Source: Rhizobium sp. P38BS-XIX (GTDB taxonomy: Bacteria; Pseudomonadota; Alphaproteobacteria; Rhizobiales; Rhizobiaceae). Taken from it: 64,000 bases of DNA. Made by a program: the position numbers and the translations under genes. The stretch lies in assembly GCF_012641435.1 (NCBI RefSeq), contig NZ_JABAIJ010000008.1, positions 124,001-188,000 on the forward strand. Direction: 5' to 3'. The notes beneath the pieces are model-generated. The model was not told where the DNA came from. It did not search any database and saw only the letters and a program-made list of their open reading frames with translations. Shown in pieces: positions 16,686 to 25,551 of the stretch. Numbering within the stretch: the stretch's first letter is position 1; each line of letters begins with the position of its first letter.

Positions 16686-17537
16686 GTGAATTCGAGGGAA
16701 ACCGAGGCGAATGGCAGGTGGAGCGAATCCCCTCGCGGTTTTCTCATCGAGCAGCATATTGCCGATACGATGACGTCTGCGCATTGGCACGATCACATCG
16801 AGATCAATCTGCTTCTCGAGGGATCCATGACCTACCTTTTCAATGGTAAACAGGAGCACGTCGAGGCTGGGCGCCTTGTTCTTTTCTGGGCTGCAATCCC
16901 CCATCAGACCATCCACGTCACCCCGGATTCGCCGTTGGTCTGCATCTATCTTCCGCTCGTCGATTTCCTGGCGCTGCCGATCGAAGCGAAGGCACGGCAG
17001 GCGATCTTGCAGGGAGCGTTCACTCAAGAGTCGAAGTCATGCTGGGGCATCCAAACCGGTGCGACATGGATCGCCGAATGGCGCCATGGTGACACGGCGC
17101 GTCGCCAGCTGGTCGCCGATGAGGTTGGCATCAGAGTGAGACGGCTGATCCTTGACCATGCGGAGCGCGAGTTCAGTCGACTTGAGGCAACAGTACCCGC
17201 CGGCCCCGGCGTCAAATACACGCAGCTCCTGACCGAGCTCATTAGTTCACATTACGCCGACGCCTTGACGCTGACGTCGCTTGCTGAACTTGCCGATGTC
17301 CACTCGACAACGGCAAACCGGGCCTTTCGGGAAGTGCTTGGCATCTCCGTCATGGAATATCTTACGCGCTACCGCTTGGCGCGCGCCATGCAAAGGCTGG
17401 CCGAAACGGAGGATCCCATCATCACCATCGCTTATGATTGCGGCTTCGGATCAACGGCACGCTTCTACGAAATCTTTAAAAAGCGAACCGAGACCACGCC
17501 GCGTCAATTCCGCATGAAGACGCGGTCCGGCTCTTGA
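16686..17537 (+). CDS. AraC-family regulator of the GH4 gene (MelR/RafR-like role)
   Basis: A 283-aa AraC-type regulator. An N-terminal cupin sensor covers about residues 20-110, with HWHDHIEINLLLEGSMTYLF including the typical H-x-H-x-E/N positions. Two helix-turn-helix units follow in the last 100 residues: LTLTSLAELADVHSTTANRA and the signature IITIAYDCGFGSTARFYEIF with KKRTETTPRQFR. The GTG start at 16686 has GGAGCAAGTCGC upstream. The divergent arrangement with an alpha-galactosidase matches the MelR/MelA pairing of enterobacteria and suggests activation by alpha-galactosides. The 225 bp after its stop contain nothing I can assign. Confidence 0.88.
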   Translation: MNSRETEANGRWSESPRGFLIEQHIADTMTSAHWHDHIEINLLLEGSMTYLFNGKQEHVEAGRLVLFWAAIPHQTIHVTPDSPLVCIYLPLVDFLALPIEAKARQAILQGAFTQESKSCWGIQTGATWIAEWRHGDTARRQLVADEVGIRVRRLILDHAEREFSRLEATVPAGPGVKYTQLLTELISSHYADALTLTSLAELADVHSTTANRAFREVLGISVMEYLTRYRLARAMQRLAETEDPIITIAYDCGFGSTARFYEIFKKRTETTPRQFRMKTRSGS

Positions 17538-17762
17538 GTCAGATGAAGTTGATCTGATCGCATCCAAACAGCAGGAGCCTCAGGTTCGCCTGCGCCAGAT
17601 GACTGACGCTTCGTCAGCATCCGCTCGCATTTCTTCGCAAGGATCTGATCACCCGCAACGTCGTCACTTGCGAAGAGGCTATGTCGGCACGCGACGGCCG
17701 CTGCCGACTAAAATTTCCCGGGGCGGGACCCTGTTAGACCCAGTATATATTTTGACAGCAAG

Positions 17763-18482
17763 TCAAACGACTGTGCCCGCACCCAATTGGTCGGCAAGAT
17801 CTTCTACGCTCGTTGCGACTACATCCCAGGCATCGTCTGCATGGATATCCCGAACTTGATGATGGCCATATTCGGTGGGTCTAGCAATAAATGCAGTCTG
17901 CAGGCCGAGAGATCGAGCCATTCTGAGATCGCTATTATGCGCGGCGCAGAGCATGACTTCCTCCGGACGGAGGTTGAGAAATTCGCAGGCGCCCAGATAG
18001 GTCTCTCGATCGGGCTTGAAGTGATGGAACAAGTCCGAAGCAAAGACCATGTCCCAGGGGAGGCCGGCATACTTCGCCAAATTCACCAGTAGCGAGACAT
18101 TCCCATTCGACAGTGGAGCAATGATAAAATTTCGTTTGAGGCGAGTCAGACCACCGACTGAGTCAGGCCATGGCCGCAAGCGATGCCAGCCTCTATTGAG
18201 GTGATCAAGATCCTCCTCGGAAAGGCCTTTCACATCGAATTCCGCTACAAGTCTGTCGAGGGTCAGGCGGTGTAGATCATCAAGTCGCATCCAGGGTAAT
18301 TCATCCTTACGGACCCTGTCCATGGAGGGTGCGTAAGCCGCGCGCCAGGCATCCACCAGACTTACCCAGTTTGCGACGAGCGCGCGGCTAATCCCAAATG
18401 CCTGTAATTCGTCGATCAAGCTCGACCGCCAGTCGACGATCGTTCCGAACGTGTCGAACAGAATTGCTTTTGGATAGATCAT
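17763..18482 (-). CDS. Haloacid dehalogenase type II (HAD superfamily)
   Basis: A 239-aa HAD hydrolase of the L-2-haloacid dehalogenase group. The nucleophile motif is ILFDTFGTIVDW with Asp10. Motif II is APLSNGNVSLL (about 117-127), the lysine appears in HHFKPDRETY (about 153-162), and the acidic motif is MLCAAHNSDLRMARSLG. Family members hydrolyse C-halogen bonds of 2-haloalkanoates, although many annotated examples have other small-molecule substrates. A GGAGAGGAAACGAA site precedes the ATG. The LysR regulator at 18596 is divergent with 113 bp between them and is the likely regulator. Confidence 0.85.
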   Translation of the reverse strand: MIYPKAILFDTFGTIVDWRSSLIDELQAFGISRALVANWVSLVDAWRAAYAPSMDRVRKDELPWMRLDDLHRLTLDRLVAEFDVKGLSEEDLDHLNRGWHRLRPWPDSVGGLTRLKRNFIIAPLSNGNVSLLVNLAKYAGLPWDMVFASDLFHHFKPDRETYLGACEFLNLRPEEVMLCAAHNSDLRMARSLGLQTAFIARPTEYGHHQVRDIHADDAWDVVATSVEDLADQLGAGTVV

Positions 18483-18542
18483 TTCGTTTCCTCTCCAGCT
18501 GAAGACTGATTTGATTGACAGCAGACTACGCGCTCGTGAACC

Positions 18543-18561
18543 ATTCGAATATGATATGAAT
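18543..18561. promoter_or_regulatory. LysR box ATTC-N11-GAAT
   Basis: A perfect ATTC-N11-GAAT dyad lies in the divergent promoter between the dehalogenase and the LysR gene. It meets the T-N11-A rule for LysR-family binding sites. A weaker ATTTC/GAAAT pair follows at 18566-18589. Confidence 0.6.
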
Positions 18562-18595
18562 CCGTATTTCAGTAATTGCGATTGGAAATGGTAAA

Positions 18596-19447
18596 ATGCA
18601 AAAATTTCTGGACATTGAAGCGGTACGAGCTCTCATTCTTGTCGCAGACTTGAAGAGCTTTACACGCGCAGCGGAGGCGCTTGGGACTACACAATCGGCA
18701 GTCAGCCTTAAGGTAAAGCGCCTTGAGGAAAACGTTGGAGTGCGGCTTTTGGAGCGTACACCGCGAATGGTGCGCCTCTCCATCGAGGGAGCCGCGTTTC
18801 TCGGCGCCGCCCGCACATTGGTGGCAGCACATCAACAGGCCCTCGGCTCACTTTCGACGCAGCGCAGGAAGCTATCGGTTGGCATCAGCCATCACGTCGT
18901 CGGCCCTCGACTACCTTTGGTTCTCAAGTACCTGAAAGATGCAGACCCGCAGTTTGTGCTGGACGTGCGTGTGGCGATGTCTCGGCAGATTATCGATGAC
19001 CTCGACGCCGGGCGCCTGGATGCGGGCATAATCCTCCACAGCGAGGATCGACGCAGAGACGGCCAGATACTCTTCGAGGAGACCTTTGGTTGGCGCGCGG
19101 CACCGGATTATCAACCTGCGTCCGGCTTGCCGCTGCAGCTTGCGACACAGGGCGACCCATGCAGTGTCCGAAGCATGGCAATAATGGCCCTGGATAACGC
19201 CGGTATCCCTTGGGAGGAGGCATTTGTCGGTGGCGGTACTGCCGCGATCGGCGCGGCAGTATCGGCCGGACTTGCCATTGCCGCACTTGGTAGCCGCGTG
19301 GCGCCCGTCGATACGATTGATTGTCGGCAATCATTCGGACTTCCAAAATTGCCGACACGTGAAGTCATTTTGTACGCCAATACATCCGATCGGCGCGCGC
19401 GGAATGCTCTTTACGGGCTTGCTGCTGCGATACGAACGAGAACATAA
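18596..19447 (+). CDS. LysR-family transcriptional regulator
   Basis: A 283-aa LysR-type regulator. The N-terminal winged helix contains SFTRAAEALGTTQSAVSLKVKRLEENVGVRLLERT (about residues 21-55), followed by the dimerisation helix and a periplasmic-binding-protein-like effector domain (about 85-280). GGAAATGG precedes the ATG. The divergent neighbour is the haloacid dehalogenase, and a LysR box lies between them, so local control of the dehalogenase is likely. The inducer cannot be read from sequence. Confidence 0.9.
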   Translation: MQKFLDIEAVRALILVADLKSFTRAAEALGTTQSAVSLKVKRLEENVGVRLLERTPRMVRLSIEGAAFLGAARTLVAAHQQALGSLSTQRRKLSVGISHHVVGPRLPLVLKYLKDADPQFVLDVRVAMSRQIIDDLDAGRLDAGIILHSEDRRRDGQILFEETFGWRAAPDYQPASGLPLQLATQGDPCSVRSMAIMALDNAGIPWEEAFVGGGTAAIGAAVSAGLAIAALGSRVAPVDTIDCRQSFGLPKLPTREVILYANTSDRRARNALYGLAAAIRTRT

Positions 19448-19629
19448 TCGCAGCTGCAATCGTGTAGAGTTCGCCTATTGAGATTGGCCTCGCCGAGCGC
19501 CGTCAGCTAAACTTTCGACGAGCTCAAGTGCTTTAGCAACGGCCTCTGCAGACATTATTGAGGATGGATCACCGTGCCCTCCGGGGATCGGAGTGACACG
19601 ACGACAGATTAGCCAGTTAGTTTCGTGCG

Positions 19630-20004
19630 TCAGTTCTTCAGCTTCGCGGCTTCCGCGAGAGCGTGATCCATCTCGGCTTTCGAGAGGAAGCCGTCCTTAT
19701 CGGTGTCAAGAGCGTCGAAATAAGTCACCAGGATCGTGTTCGCTTTGGCCTCTTGCCTGTCGATCTTTCCGTCCTTGTTGACATCGACCTCTTCGAAACC
19801 AGCGTCAAAGTCCTCGCGCTGCTTGTCGATAATGGCCTGCATGTAGACCCCAAGCTCTGCACGGTCGATCTTTCCATCCTTGTTCGTGTCCATGCCCGCG
19901 AAGGCCTTGTTGATCGTCTCCTTGTCGTCTGACTTCTCCTGGGAGAGGGCAGGGCCAAAGGCGATGGCCAGCAGCGTCGCCGCTACAGCGAGTGTCTTCT
20001 TCAT
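19630..20004 (-). CDS. Exported EF-hand calcium-binding protein
   Basis: A 124-aa protein with a signal peptide (MKKTLAVAATLLAIAFGPAL, cleavage near residue 21) and three EF-hand loops: DTNKDGKIDRAE (about 39-50), DVNKDGKIDRQE (about 72-83) and DTDKDGFLSKAE (about 98-109). Each carries the canonical D-x-N/D-x-D-G pattern ending in Glu, so calcium binding is expected in the periplasm. AAGGAATGACACC precedes the ATG at 20004. A longer reading to 20097 lacks the signal sequence and overlaps the next gene. Small EF-hand proteins of this type are common in rhizobia but their roles are mostly unknown. It lies 38 bp downstream of the glycine-zipper gene. Confidence 0.88.
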   Translation of the reverse strand: MKKTLAVAATLLAIAFGPALSQEKSDDKETINKAFAGMDTNKDGKIDRAELGVYMQAIIDKQREDFDAGFEEVDVNKDGKIDRQEAKANTILVTYFDALDTDKDGFLSKAEMDHALAEAAKLKN

Positions 20005-20042
20005 GGTGTCATTCCTTTGTCTTCGAAATATGGTGCGGACCG

Positions 20043-20369
20043 TTAGCGCCAGTCGCGGTAGCCCGGACCCCGGCGATCCCAGCGGCCGCCGTCCCACTGC
20101 CTGTCGTCCCGCCAGGACCGGCGGTCGTCGCGTCGATCCCTGCGGTCTTTTTCAGCGACCGCTCCGATGAGGCCGCCCGCGACGGCTCCGCCGAGGACGG
20201 CGCGTGGATCGCCACGGGACGCGAGCGCGCCCCCGAGGATCCCAATCCCGACGCCGAGAGCGATGGCGCGCTCCTTCTTTCCGGCGTGAGCAATGCCCGG
20301 TGCCATGACAGACAAGGCCAATGCGACGACGAGGGCACGATGGGCGAGTGATTTCTTGATTTCTTGCAT
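20043..20369 (-). CDS. Exported glycine-zipper protein with Arg/Asp-rich tail
   Basis: A 108-aa protein with a signal peptide (QEIKKSLAHRALVVALALS, cleavage after AHA near residue 30), a glycine-zipper hydrophobic segment (ALGVGIGILGGALASRG and AVLGGAVAGGLIGAVAE, about 36-72), and a highly charged tail rich in RDDR, RSWRDD and RWDRRG repeats. AGGAGAACACC precedes the ATG at 20369. Glycine zippers promote helix packing or insertion in membranes, and the tail resembles those of small rhizobial envelope proteins. No enzymatic motif is present. It is probably co-transcribed with the EF-hand gene downstream. Confidence 0.8.
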   Translation of the reverse strand: MQEIKKSLAHRALVVALALSVMAPGIAHAGKKERAIALGVGIGILGGALASRGDPRAVLGGAVAGGLIGAVAEKDRRDRRDDRRSWRDDRQWDGGRWDRRGPGYRDWR

Positions 20370-20635
20370 GGTGTTCTCCTGTGCGGCGCGACCGTTGCGC
20401 GCTGACGCCGACATCCCAAGGGTCAGGGGCCTAGGTTACGAGAACATTGCGTGCGAAAACTTTTTCAAGAGGGCAAAGAATGACGGGCTCCCGGAACATT
20501 CGAGCCTGCCTTAAGGGATTGGATGTTTTGGCCGAAGCATATCGAGCATTGGAGAGATAGTTGCGGCACTTGGTCGGCGGGATCGTGATAACGCGTGCCC
20601 GACGTCCCGCCGTGTCCTTTTCTGGCTCGTGAATA

Positions 20636-21709
20636 TCATTCCACGAATCCATTCCAGTTCGCCAGATATTTTATGAAGGCATCACTGAGACCTTGCTGTC
20701 TAAGGTGATGTTTCGTCACGGGCGTCTTTGGAGAAAGATAGTCCGGGGTGGAGAGAACCTGGCTCAGAAAATCCTTGTTTAGAATTGCCGAACGACCAAT
20801 CATGATGAAATCAAGCCCGTAATCGAAAACGCTCAGCAGGGTTTGCGCGTCCATTACTTTTCCGGACGTACCGACTTTCACAGACGTTCCGCAAAGCTGG
20901 CTGAAAACCTCCAGCATCTTGCGGCCCGCGAAAGGACCTACGTCTACAGCTTTTTTGACATCCCACGGGACAAGATCCAAAAAGTCTATTTTTTGCTCCT
21001 CCACAAGCATCTCGCACACACGGTAGACGTCCTCAAAGGTTTGGCCATATCGCTCAAATGAGAATCTAACGCCAATCTGGAAATCGGGCCGGCAGCGCTT
21101 GCGGATGCCATCAATAATTTCGAAAATCAGCCTCACACGATTTTCAAGAGGACCGCCGTACCTGTCGGTTCGACGATTGAGTGTCGGAGACAGAAACTGA
21201 GTGAGTATCCATCCAAATGCACCGTGAAGCTCAACACCATCAAAGCCCGCTCTTTCGGCGCGCGCCGCCGCTTCGATAAAGGCATCCCGAAGCTCCTCAA
21301 CTTCGCAGAGAGCTAAAGCGCGCGTATTGTATTCGGCGATCGCTGAAGGACCGATATTGGGTGTTTCTCCGTTGAATTGTGCGCGCATGCCCGCGTGATG
21401 CAACTGAACGGAGGATACGCCGCCATGTTTGCGAATGATGTCTGCAATTTTGCGTAAGCCTGGCTCATGCTTGTCATCGAAAATGCCGAGCTGATTGTTG
21501 AATGCTTTTCCGTTTTCCAAAACGTGCGCAGCGCAGGTCATTACCATGCTGTAGCCGGCGCGTGCGCAGGTTTCGATCCAATCGAAGTCATCCTGCGAGG
21601 CGGTCCCATCTTCGTTGCTCTGTTCATTGGTGAGAGGGGCCAGCAGGATACGATTTTTGAGCGCAGGGCCTCGATCAAACCTGAGAGGCGTGAAGAGAAT
21701 ATCATTCAT
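20636..21709 (-). CDS. Old-yellow-enzyme family NADH:flavin oxidoreductase
   Basis: A 357-aa FMN-dependent TIM-barrel reductase. The N-terminus KNRILLAPLTNEQSNEDG corresponds to the FMN-binding first strand. SVQLHHAGMRA carries the substrate-binding His pair region, FDGVELHGAFGWILTQFLSP the central barrel, and NRRTDRYGGPLENRVRLI the family signature with the DxYGG motif. C-terminal KVGTSGKV and FIMIGRSAI bind the FMN phosphate. It should reduce an activated C=C bond or act on small aldehydes and enones. No adjacent regulator is evident; the region upstream is non-coding for about 800 bp apart from a doubtful 35-codon ORF. Confidence 0.88.
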   Translation of the reverse strand: MNDILFTPLRFDRGPALKNRILLAPLTNEQSNEDGTASQDDFDWIETCARAGYSMVMTCAAHVLENGKAFNNQLGIFDDKHEPGLRKIADIIRKHGGVSSVQLHHAGMRAQFNGETPNIGPSAIAEYNTRALALCEVEELRDAFIEAAARAERAGFDGVELHGAFGWILTQFLSPTLNRRTDRYGGPLENRVRLIFEIIDGIRKRCRPDFQIGVRFSFERYGQTFEDVYRVCEMLVEEQKIDFLDLVPWDVKKAVDVGPFAGRKMLEVFSQLCGTSVKVGTSGKVMDAQTLLSVFDYGLDFIMIGRSAILNKDFLSQVLSTPDYLSPKTPVTKHHLRQQGLSDAFIKYLANWNGFVE

Positions 21710-22421
21710 AACGTTATCCGATTAGAGAGTACGAACTGAAGCTCCCCAGTCGGAACAGTGTGTGTGCCATGGAGCGTTCAAAACGAAATTGCATCGGAGC
21801 GCCGTCGTAGTGAATATACATTTCGTGCAAGAGACCGTTGCTCGAAATTACAGGAAAAGTGCACCCTTTAGCGACTAAACTCGCGGCGGTCTTACGTGCT
21901 GGAGAATCCAGGCCGCCTCAAAATCCGTCGTTTAGGAAGCTCATTGAGCCAGCGCCTGGCCTGCGCCTTCACCGGGTCTGTCGAGTACGAATAGTTCACA
22001 CAACGCTGCTTCCGCTCATCAACGACCCATCTGGGAGTGGTCCGCCGGCGGAAGCCGCTCGTTGTTTTGAAGGCGCGAAATATGGGCGCGCATTCGTCAT
22101 ATAGTGTGCGACATCGACCTCCAGCAGGGAATGCCCACCGGCGTCTTTTTCATCTGGAAGAGCTTGGCTCAATAGTTTCCGGTCAAAAAGGGCATCCCCG
22201 GTTCATCAACGGGACATTGAATTTAGGATTGTCATTTAGTTCCATAATTCTCATTATCTGATAATCGTATGTGACCGCAAAGTTGTAATGCCCTGTTTCT
22301 GCAAATATGTGCTGGAACCGTTTCAAAAGCATCGACATCGTTCGACAGCCGACGATCTCGCTCTCGTTATTGGCGCGATATCGATGCTGAACGAGACCTG
22401 ATTAACTGGTGGAGCATAAAA
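21710..22421. other. Intergenic stretch with a doubtful short ORF
   Basis: No gene is supported over about 700 bp between the divergent OYE and KdgT genes. A 35-codon minus-strand ORF (21714-21821) ends 4 bp before the OYE start, but has no ribosome-binding site and no recognisable product. A second minus-strand open stretch around 21890-22110 reads through FRRRTTPRWVVDER without a start codon and may be decayed coding sequence. I see no repeat or RNA gene that I could name. Confidence 0.3.
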
Positions 22422-22439
22422 AACTAGTTTACTAGTAAA
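22422..22439. promoter_or_regulatory. Twin palindromes upstream of kdgT
   Basis: Two overlapping perfect palindromes, AACTAGTT (22422-22429) and TTTACTAGTAAA (22428-22439), share the core ACTAGT and lie about 95 bp before the KdgT start. They look like an operator. The regulator is not encoded nearby. Confidence 0.4.
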
Positions 22440-22531
22440 TGGATTCGGATCGCGTGGGAGGAAATTGCGTAGGCTTGCTGCGCGGTTCCCCTTTGAGCCA
22501 GCTTGAGTGACATCGGATGGGAGGAGATGAC

Positions 22532-23545
22532 ATGAAGATTAAAGACACGATCGATCGGATACCGGGCGGTCTGATGCTTGTTCCCTTGCTGTTGGGCGCG
22601 GTATGCAAAACCTTCGCTCCTGATGCAGCCGGCTATTTCAAAGGCTTTACGCAAGGCATCATGACCGGTGTCATCCCGATTCTCGCGATTTGGTTCTTCT
22701 GCATGGGCGCATCCATCAAATTGAGCTCAACCGGGGTGGTCTTGCGCAAGTCGGGCACGATCGTGCTGACGAAATTCATAGCCGCCGGGATCATCACGCT
22801 GATCGCGTCCATGTTTCTTCCGCCCGAGGGAATTCAAACCGGCCTTTTCGCAGGGCTGTCCGTGCTTGCCATCGTCTGCGCCATGGATATGACCAATGGC
22901 GGTCTTTATGCTTCCTTGATGCAATCCTATGGGACCAAGGAAGAAGCCGGAGCCTTCGTTTTGACGTCGATTGAATCCGGCCCCCTAATGAGCATGATCA
23001 TTTTGGGCGCATCCGGTGTCGCACATTTCGAGCCGCAGATATTTATTGGTGCGATCCTGCCGTTTATCGTTGGCTTCGCGTTGGGTAATCTGGATCCGAA
23101 GCTGCGTTCGCTTTTCGCTCCGGGCAGCGTCCTGCTAATCCCATTTTTCGCCTTCTCTCTGGGCAACACCATAGATTTGCACACCTTGCTGTCGCCACTC
23201 GCCGGTTTGGGTATCGCTCTTGCGCTTGCGGTCATCGTCCTCACGGGAATACCGCTTATCCTCGCGGACAAATACATAGGCGGCGGCAACGGGACCGCTG
23301 GCCTCGCAGCCTCTTCGACCGCCGGTGCCGCCGCAGCCAACCCGGTCGCAATTGCTGCGGTCGCGCCGCAATTTGCGCCTGCCGCACCTAGCGCGACGGT
23401 GCTTGTTGCGATCTGCATCATCGTGACGTCAATAGTCGTGCCGATCATCACCGGTCTCTGGTTCAAGAGGTTTGGCAACCCGGCGGAAATTGCCGATGCT
23501 CGGGCGGACGAAGTTCCGACAAAGCATCTTAACCTTGCCGAATGA
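22532..23545 (+). CDS. kdgT: 2-keto-3-deoxygluconate permease
   Basis: A 337-aa inner-membrane carrier of the KdgT family, which imports 2-keto-3-deoxygluconate, a product of pectin breakdown, with protons. The N-terminus IKDTIDRIPGGLMLVPLLLG is diagnostic. About ten hydrophobic segments follow, with AMDMTNGGLYASLM and SIESGPLMSMIILG in conserved loops and an Ala-rich segment near 250-285. The ATG at 22532 has GGGAGGAG upstream and is preferred over an ATG five codons earlier. No kinase or aldolase for the substrate is adjacent, so it stands alone. It fits a plant-associated bacterium. Confidence 0.9.
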   Translation: MKIKDTIDRIPGGLMLVPLLLGAVCKTFAPDAAGYFKGFTQGIMTGVIPILAIWFFCMGASIKLSSTGVVLRKSGTIVLTKFIAAGIITLIASMFLPPEGIQTGLFAGLSVLAIVCAMDMTNGGLYASLMQSYGTKEEAGAFVLTSIESGPLMSMIILGASGVAHFEPQIFIGAILPFIVGFALGNLDPKLRSLFAPGSVLLIPFFAFSLGNTIDLHTLLSPLAGLGIALALAVIVLTGIPLILADKYIGGGNGTAGLAASSTAGAAAANPVAIAAVAPQFAPAAPSATVLVAICIIVTSIVVPIITGLWFKRFGNPAEIADARADEVPTKHLNLAE

Positions 23546-23683
23546 TGCGTCGGCGACGGAGGCCTAGCTTGGGGTTGGTTGACGGGATTCGAATATCTGC
23601 CGGGTCCCAAACGCGCTCAACGTCAGCTGTGTCACTGAAGACGCTGGTCACATGGGCAGATCGAAGCATCCTCGTTTGCGGTG

Positions 23684-24721
23684 TCAGCGTTTCCCGGAAT
23701 CGGGAACGCAGCCCTCGCTTGCAACCGTATGCTGATTTGCTTGGCTCCACACAGCAAGCACCGCCTCCCCTCGCTGGAAATGCAGCGGGTTGCCCGCGGT
23801 GATCAGCGAAGAGCCGATCTCTCCGTCAGAAAATGACAATCCCACCTTGAGGTGGGCGCCAGCAAAAGCGATATCGGTTATCGTTGCGGTCTTTGAAAGC
23901 TCGCCCTCCGAGCACTTGCTGGTGAGGGCTTTCAGATTGATATGCTCGGGACGCACAATGATGTTCGTTGCCGGCCGCGATCCTTCCATGACGTTGGATT
24001 CCCCAAGGAATCTCGCGACAAATAGCGAATTCGGACGCTGGTAGAGTTCAGTCGGCGTACCAACCTGAACGATCTTTCCATTGTTGAAAACCGCGATACG
24101 GTCGGAGAGCGTGAGCGCTTCCTCCTGGTCATGTGTCACGAAGACGAATGTCATTCCCAGCTCGCGGTGCATGCGAGCGATCTCAAGCTGCAGTCGGTCG
24201 CGCAGGCGCTTGTCGAGGGCCCCGAGCGGTTCGTCGAGCAAGAGAGCTCTGGGCTCGTAAACGACGGCTCTGGCGAGGGCGACGCGCTGTTGTTGGCCTC
24301 CCGAAAGTTGCCGTGGCAATCGATGAGCGAAGTCGCCGAGCTGTACGAGGTCGAGAACGTGCGTCACCTTCGTCGCAATTTCCGCCTTGGAAACACCCCT
24401 TTGCCGCAGCGGATAGGCGATGTTCTGAGATACCGTCATATGAGGAAAAAGCGCGTACTGCTGGAAGACGACCCCAAGATCGCGCTTGTGCGGCTTGAGA
24501 TTGGTAATGTCCTGACCATCGATCTCAACCGACCCGGCATTGAGTGTCACGAAGCCGGCGATGATGGACAGCAGAGTTGTCTTGCCTGAGCCGCTGGGGC
24601 CGAGAAACGTCATGAACTCACCCGGCGCGATGTCGAGCGATATATCGTCGATGGCAGGCTTTGCAGCGCCAGGATAGTAGCGGGTTGCGTTCGAGATCTT
24701 GATCGAGTGCTTTTTCATCAT
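23684..24721 (-). CDS. ABC transporter ATPase, PotA type
   Basis: A 345-aa ATPase of the spermidine/putrescine/iron (PotA/FbpC) group. Walker A GPSGSGKTT lies near residues 38-46, followed by the Q-loop VFQQYALFPHMTV, signature LSGGQQQR, Walker B ALLLDEPLGALD and H-loop FVTHDQEEA. A short TOBE-like C-terminal domain (IIVRPEHINL) completes it. The start at 24721 (ATGATG) has no strong ribosome-binding site and lies 19 bp after the permease stop. It is the last gene of the operon led by the ammonia-lyase homologue. Confidence 0.9.
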   Translation of the reverse strand: MMKKHSIKISNATRYYPGAAKPAIDDISLDIAPGEFMTFLGPSGSGKTTLLSIIAGFVTLNAGSVEIDGQDITNLKPHKRDLGVVFQQYALFPHMTVSQNIAYPLRQRGVSKAEIATKVTHVLDLVQLGDFAHRLPRQLSGGQQQRVALARAVVYEPRALLLDEPLGALDKRLRDRLQLEIARMHRELGMTFVFVTHDQEEALTLSDRIAVFNNGKIVQVGTPTELYQRPNSLFVARFLGESNVMEGSRPATNIIVRPEHINLKALTSKCSEGELSKTATITDIAFAGAHLKVGLSFSDGEIGSSLITAGNPLHFQRGEAVLAVWSQANQHTVASEGCVPDSGKR

Positions 24722-24740
24722 TCTTGCGAAACCGCTTTTT

Positions 24741-25550
24741 CTAAAACTTGTTGCCGGCTCTGAGCGAGACGAACAGGAAAATGATCGTCGTCGCAACGAC
24801 GATCACACTGGAGGCCGCAGATATGGTCGGATCCATATCGAGCGCGATCGAGTTATACATCTGGACCGGCAGCGTCCTGAGCTTCGGCGTCTGCAGAAAG
24901 AGTGCGACGACAAACTCGTCGAAGGAACTGACGAAGGCGAATAGGAAACCAGAGATGACGCCGGGCGCAAGCAGCGGGATTTTGATCCGAAAAAGCGTCG
25001 TGATACTTCCGGCGCCCAGGCTGGACGACGCAAGATCAAGTGCGTTGTCATAGCCCGTGAGGCTGGCGGCCACCGTTGTAATCACGAATGGAATGGCGAG
25101 CGCTGTATGCGCAAGGACAAGACCGGATAGAGTACCGGCGAGATGCCATCTTAGAAACACCGCATATATGGCGATGCCGACCACCACGCTCGGCACAGTC
25201 AAGGGGAGTGAGAAGAAGAGCCTGAGCACCGCTCCCGTCTTGCGCGAAATTCGCGTCAGTCCAATTGCCGCGCTCACTCCGAGGACGGTTGCGAGAACGG
25301 CAGTGAACGATGCAATCTGCAATGACTGAAGCAACGACGAAAGCCACATGCGCGAGGTAAAGAAGTTCTCGTACCATCGCAAGGACCATTCCCGCGGCGG
25401 GAATTGAAATGTCTCTCCTGCGGTGAAGCTCGCCGGGATCACGACGAGTATCGGCAGAATGATGAGGATTGCCGTGAGCAGGGTCATCGACCCCAGAAAG
25501 AGGCCTGGTCCGCCTTGGCGGCGCGTCGAGAAAAAGGACATCGCGCTCAC
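24741..25550 (-). CDS. ABC transporter permease, PotC type
   Basis: A 269-aa inner-membrane permease with six hydrophobic segments and the PotC-type order: a first segment at about 20-40, then LQIASFTAVLATVLGVSAAIG and LPLTVPSVVVGIAIYAVFL. The EAA-like loop (about 170-190, DLASSSLGAGSITTLFRIKI) would contact the ATPase. It starts one base after the upstream permease stop, so translation is coupled. It belongs to the polyamine/opine-type importers, whose substrates vary widely. Confidence 0.88.
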   Translation of the reverse strand: MSAMSFFSTRRQGGPGLFLGSMTLLTAILIILPILVVIPASFTAGETFQFPPREWSLRWYENFFTSRMWLSSLLQSLQIASFTAVLATVLGVSAAIGLTRISRKTGAVLRLFFSLPLTVPSVVVGIAIYAVFLRWHLAGTLSGLVLAHTALAIPFVITTVAASLTGYDNALDLASSSLGAGSITTLFRIKIPLLAPGVISGFLFAFVSSFDEFVVALFLQTPKLRTLPVQMYNSIALDMDPTISAASSVIVVATTIIFLFVSLRAGNKF

Positions 25551-25551
25551 C

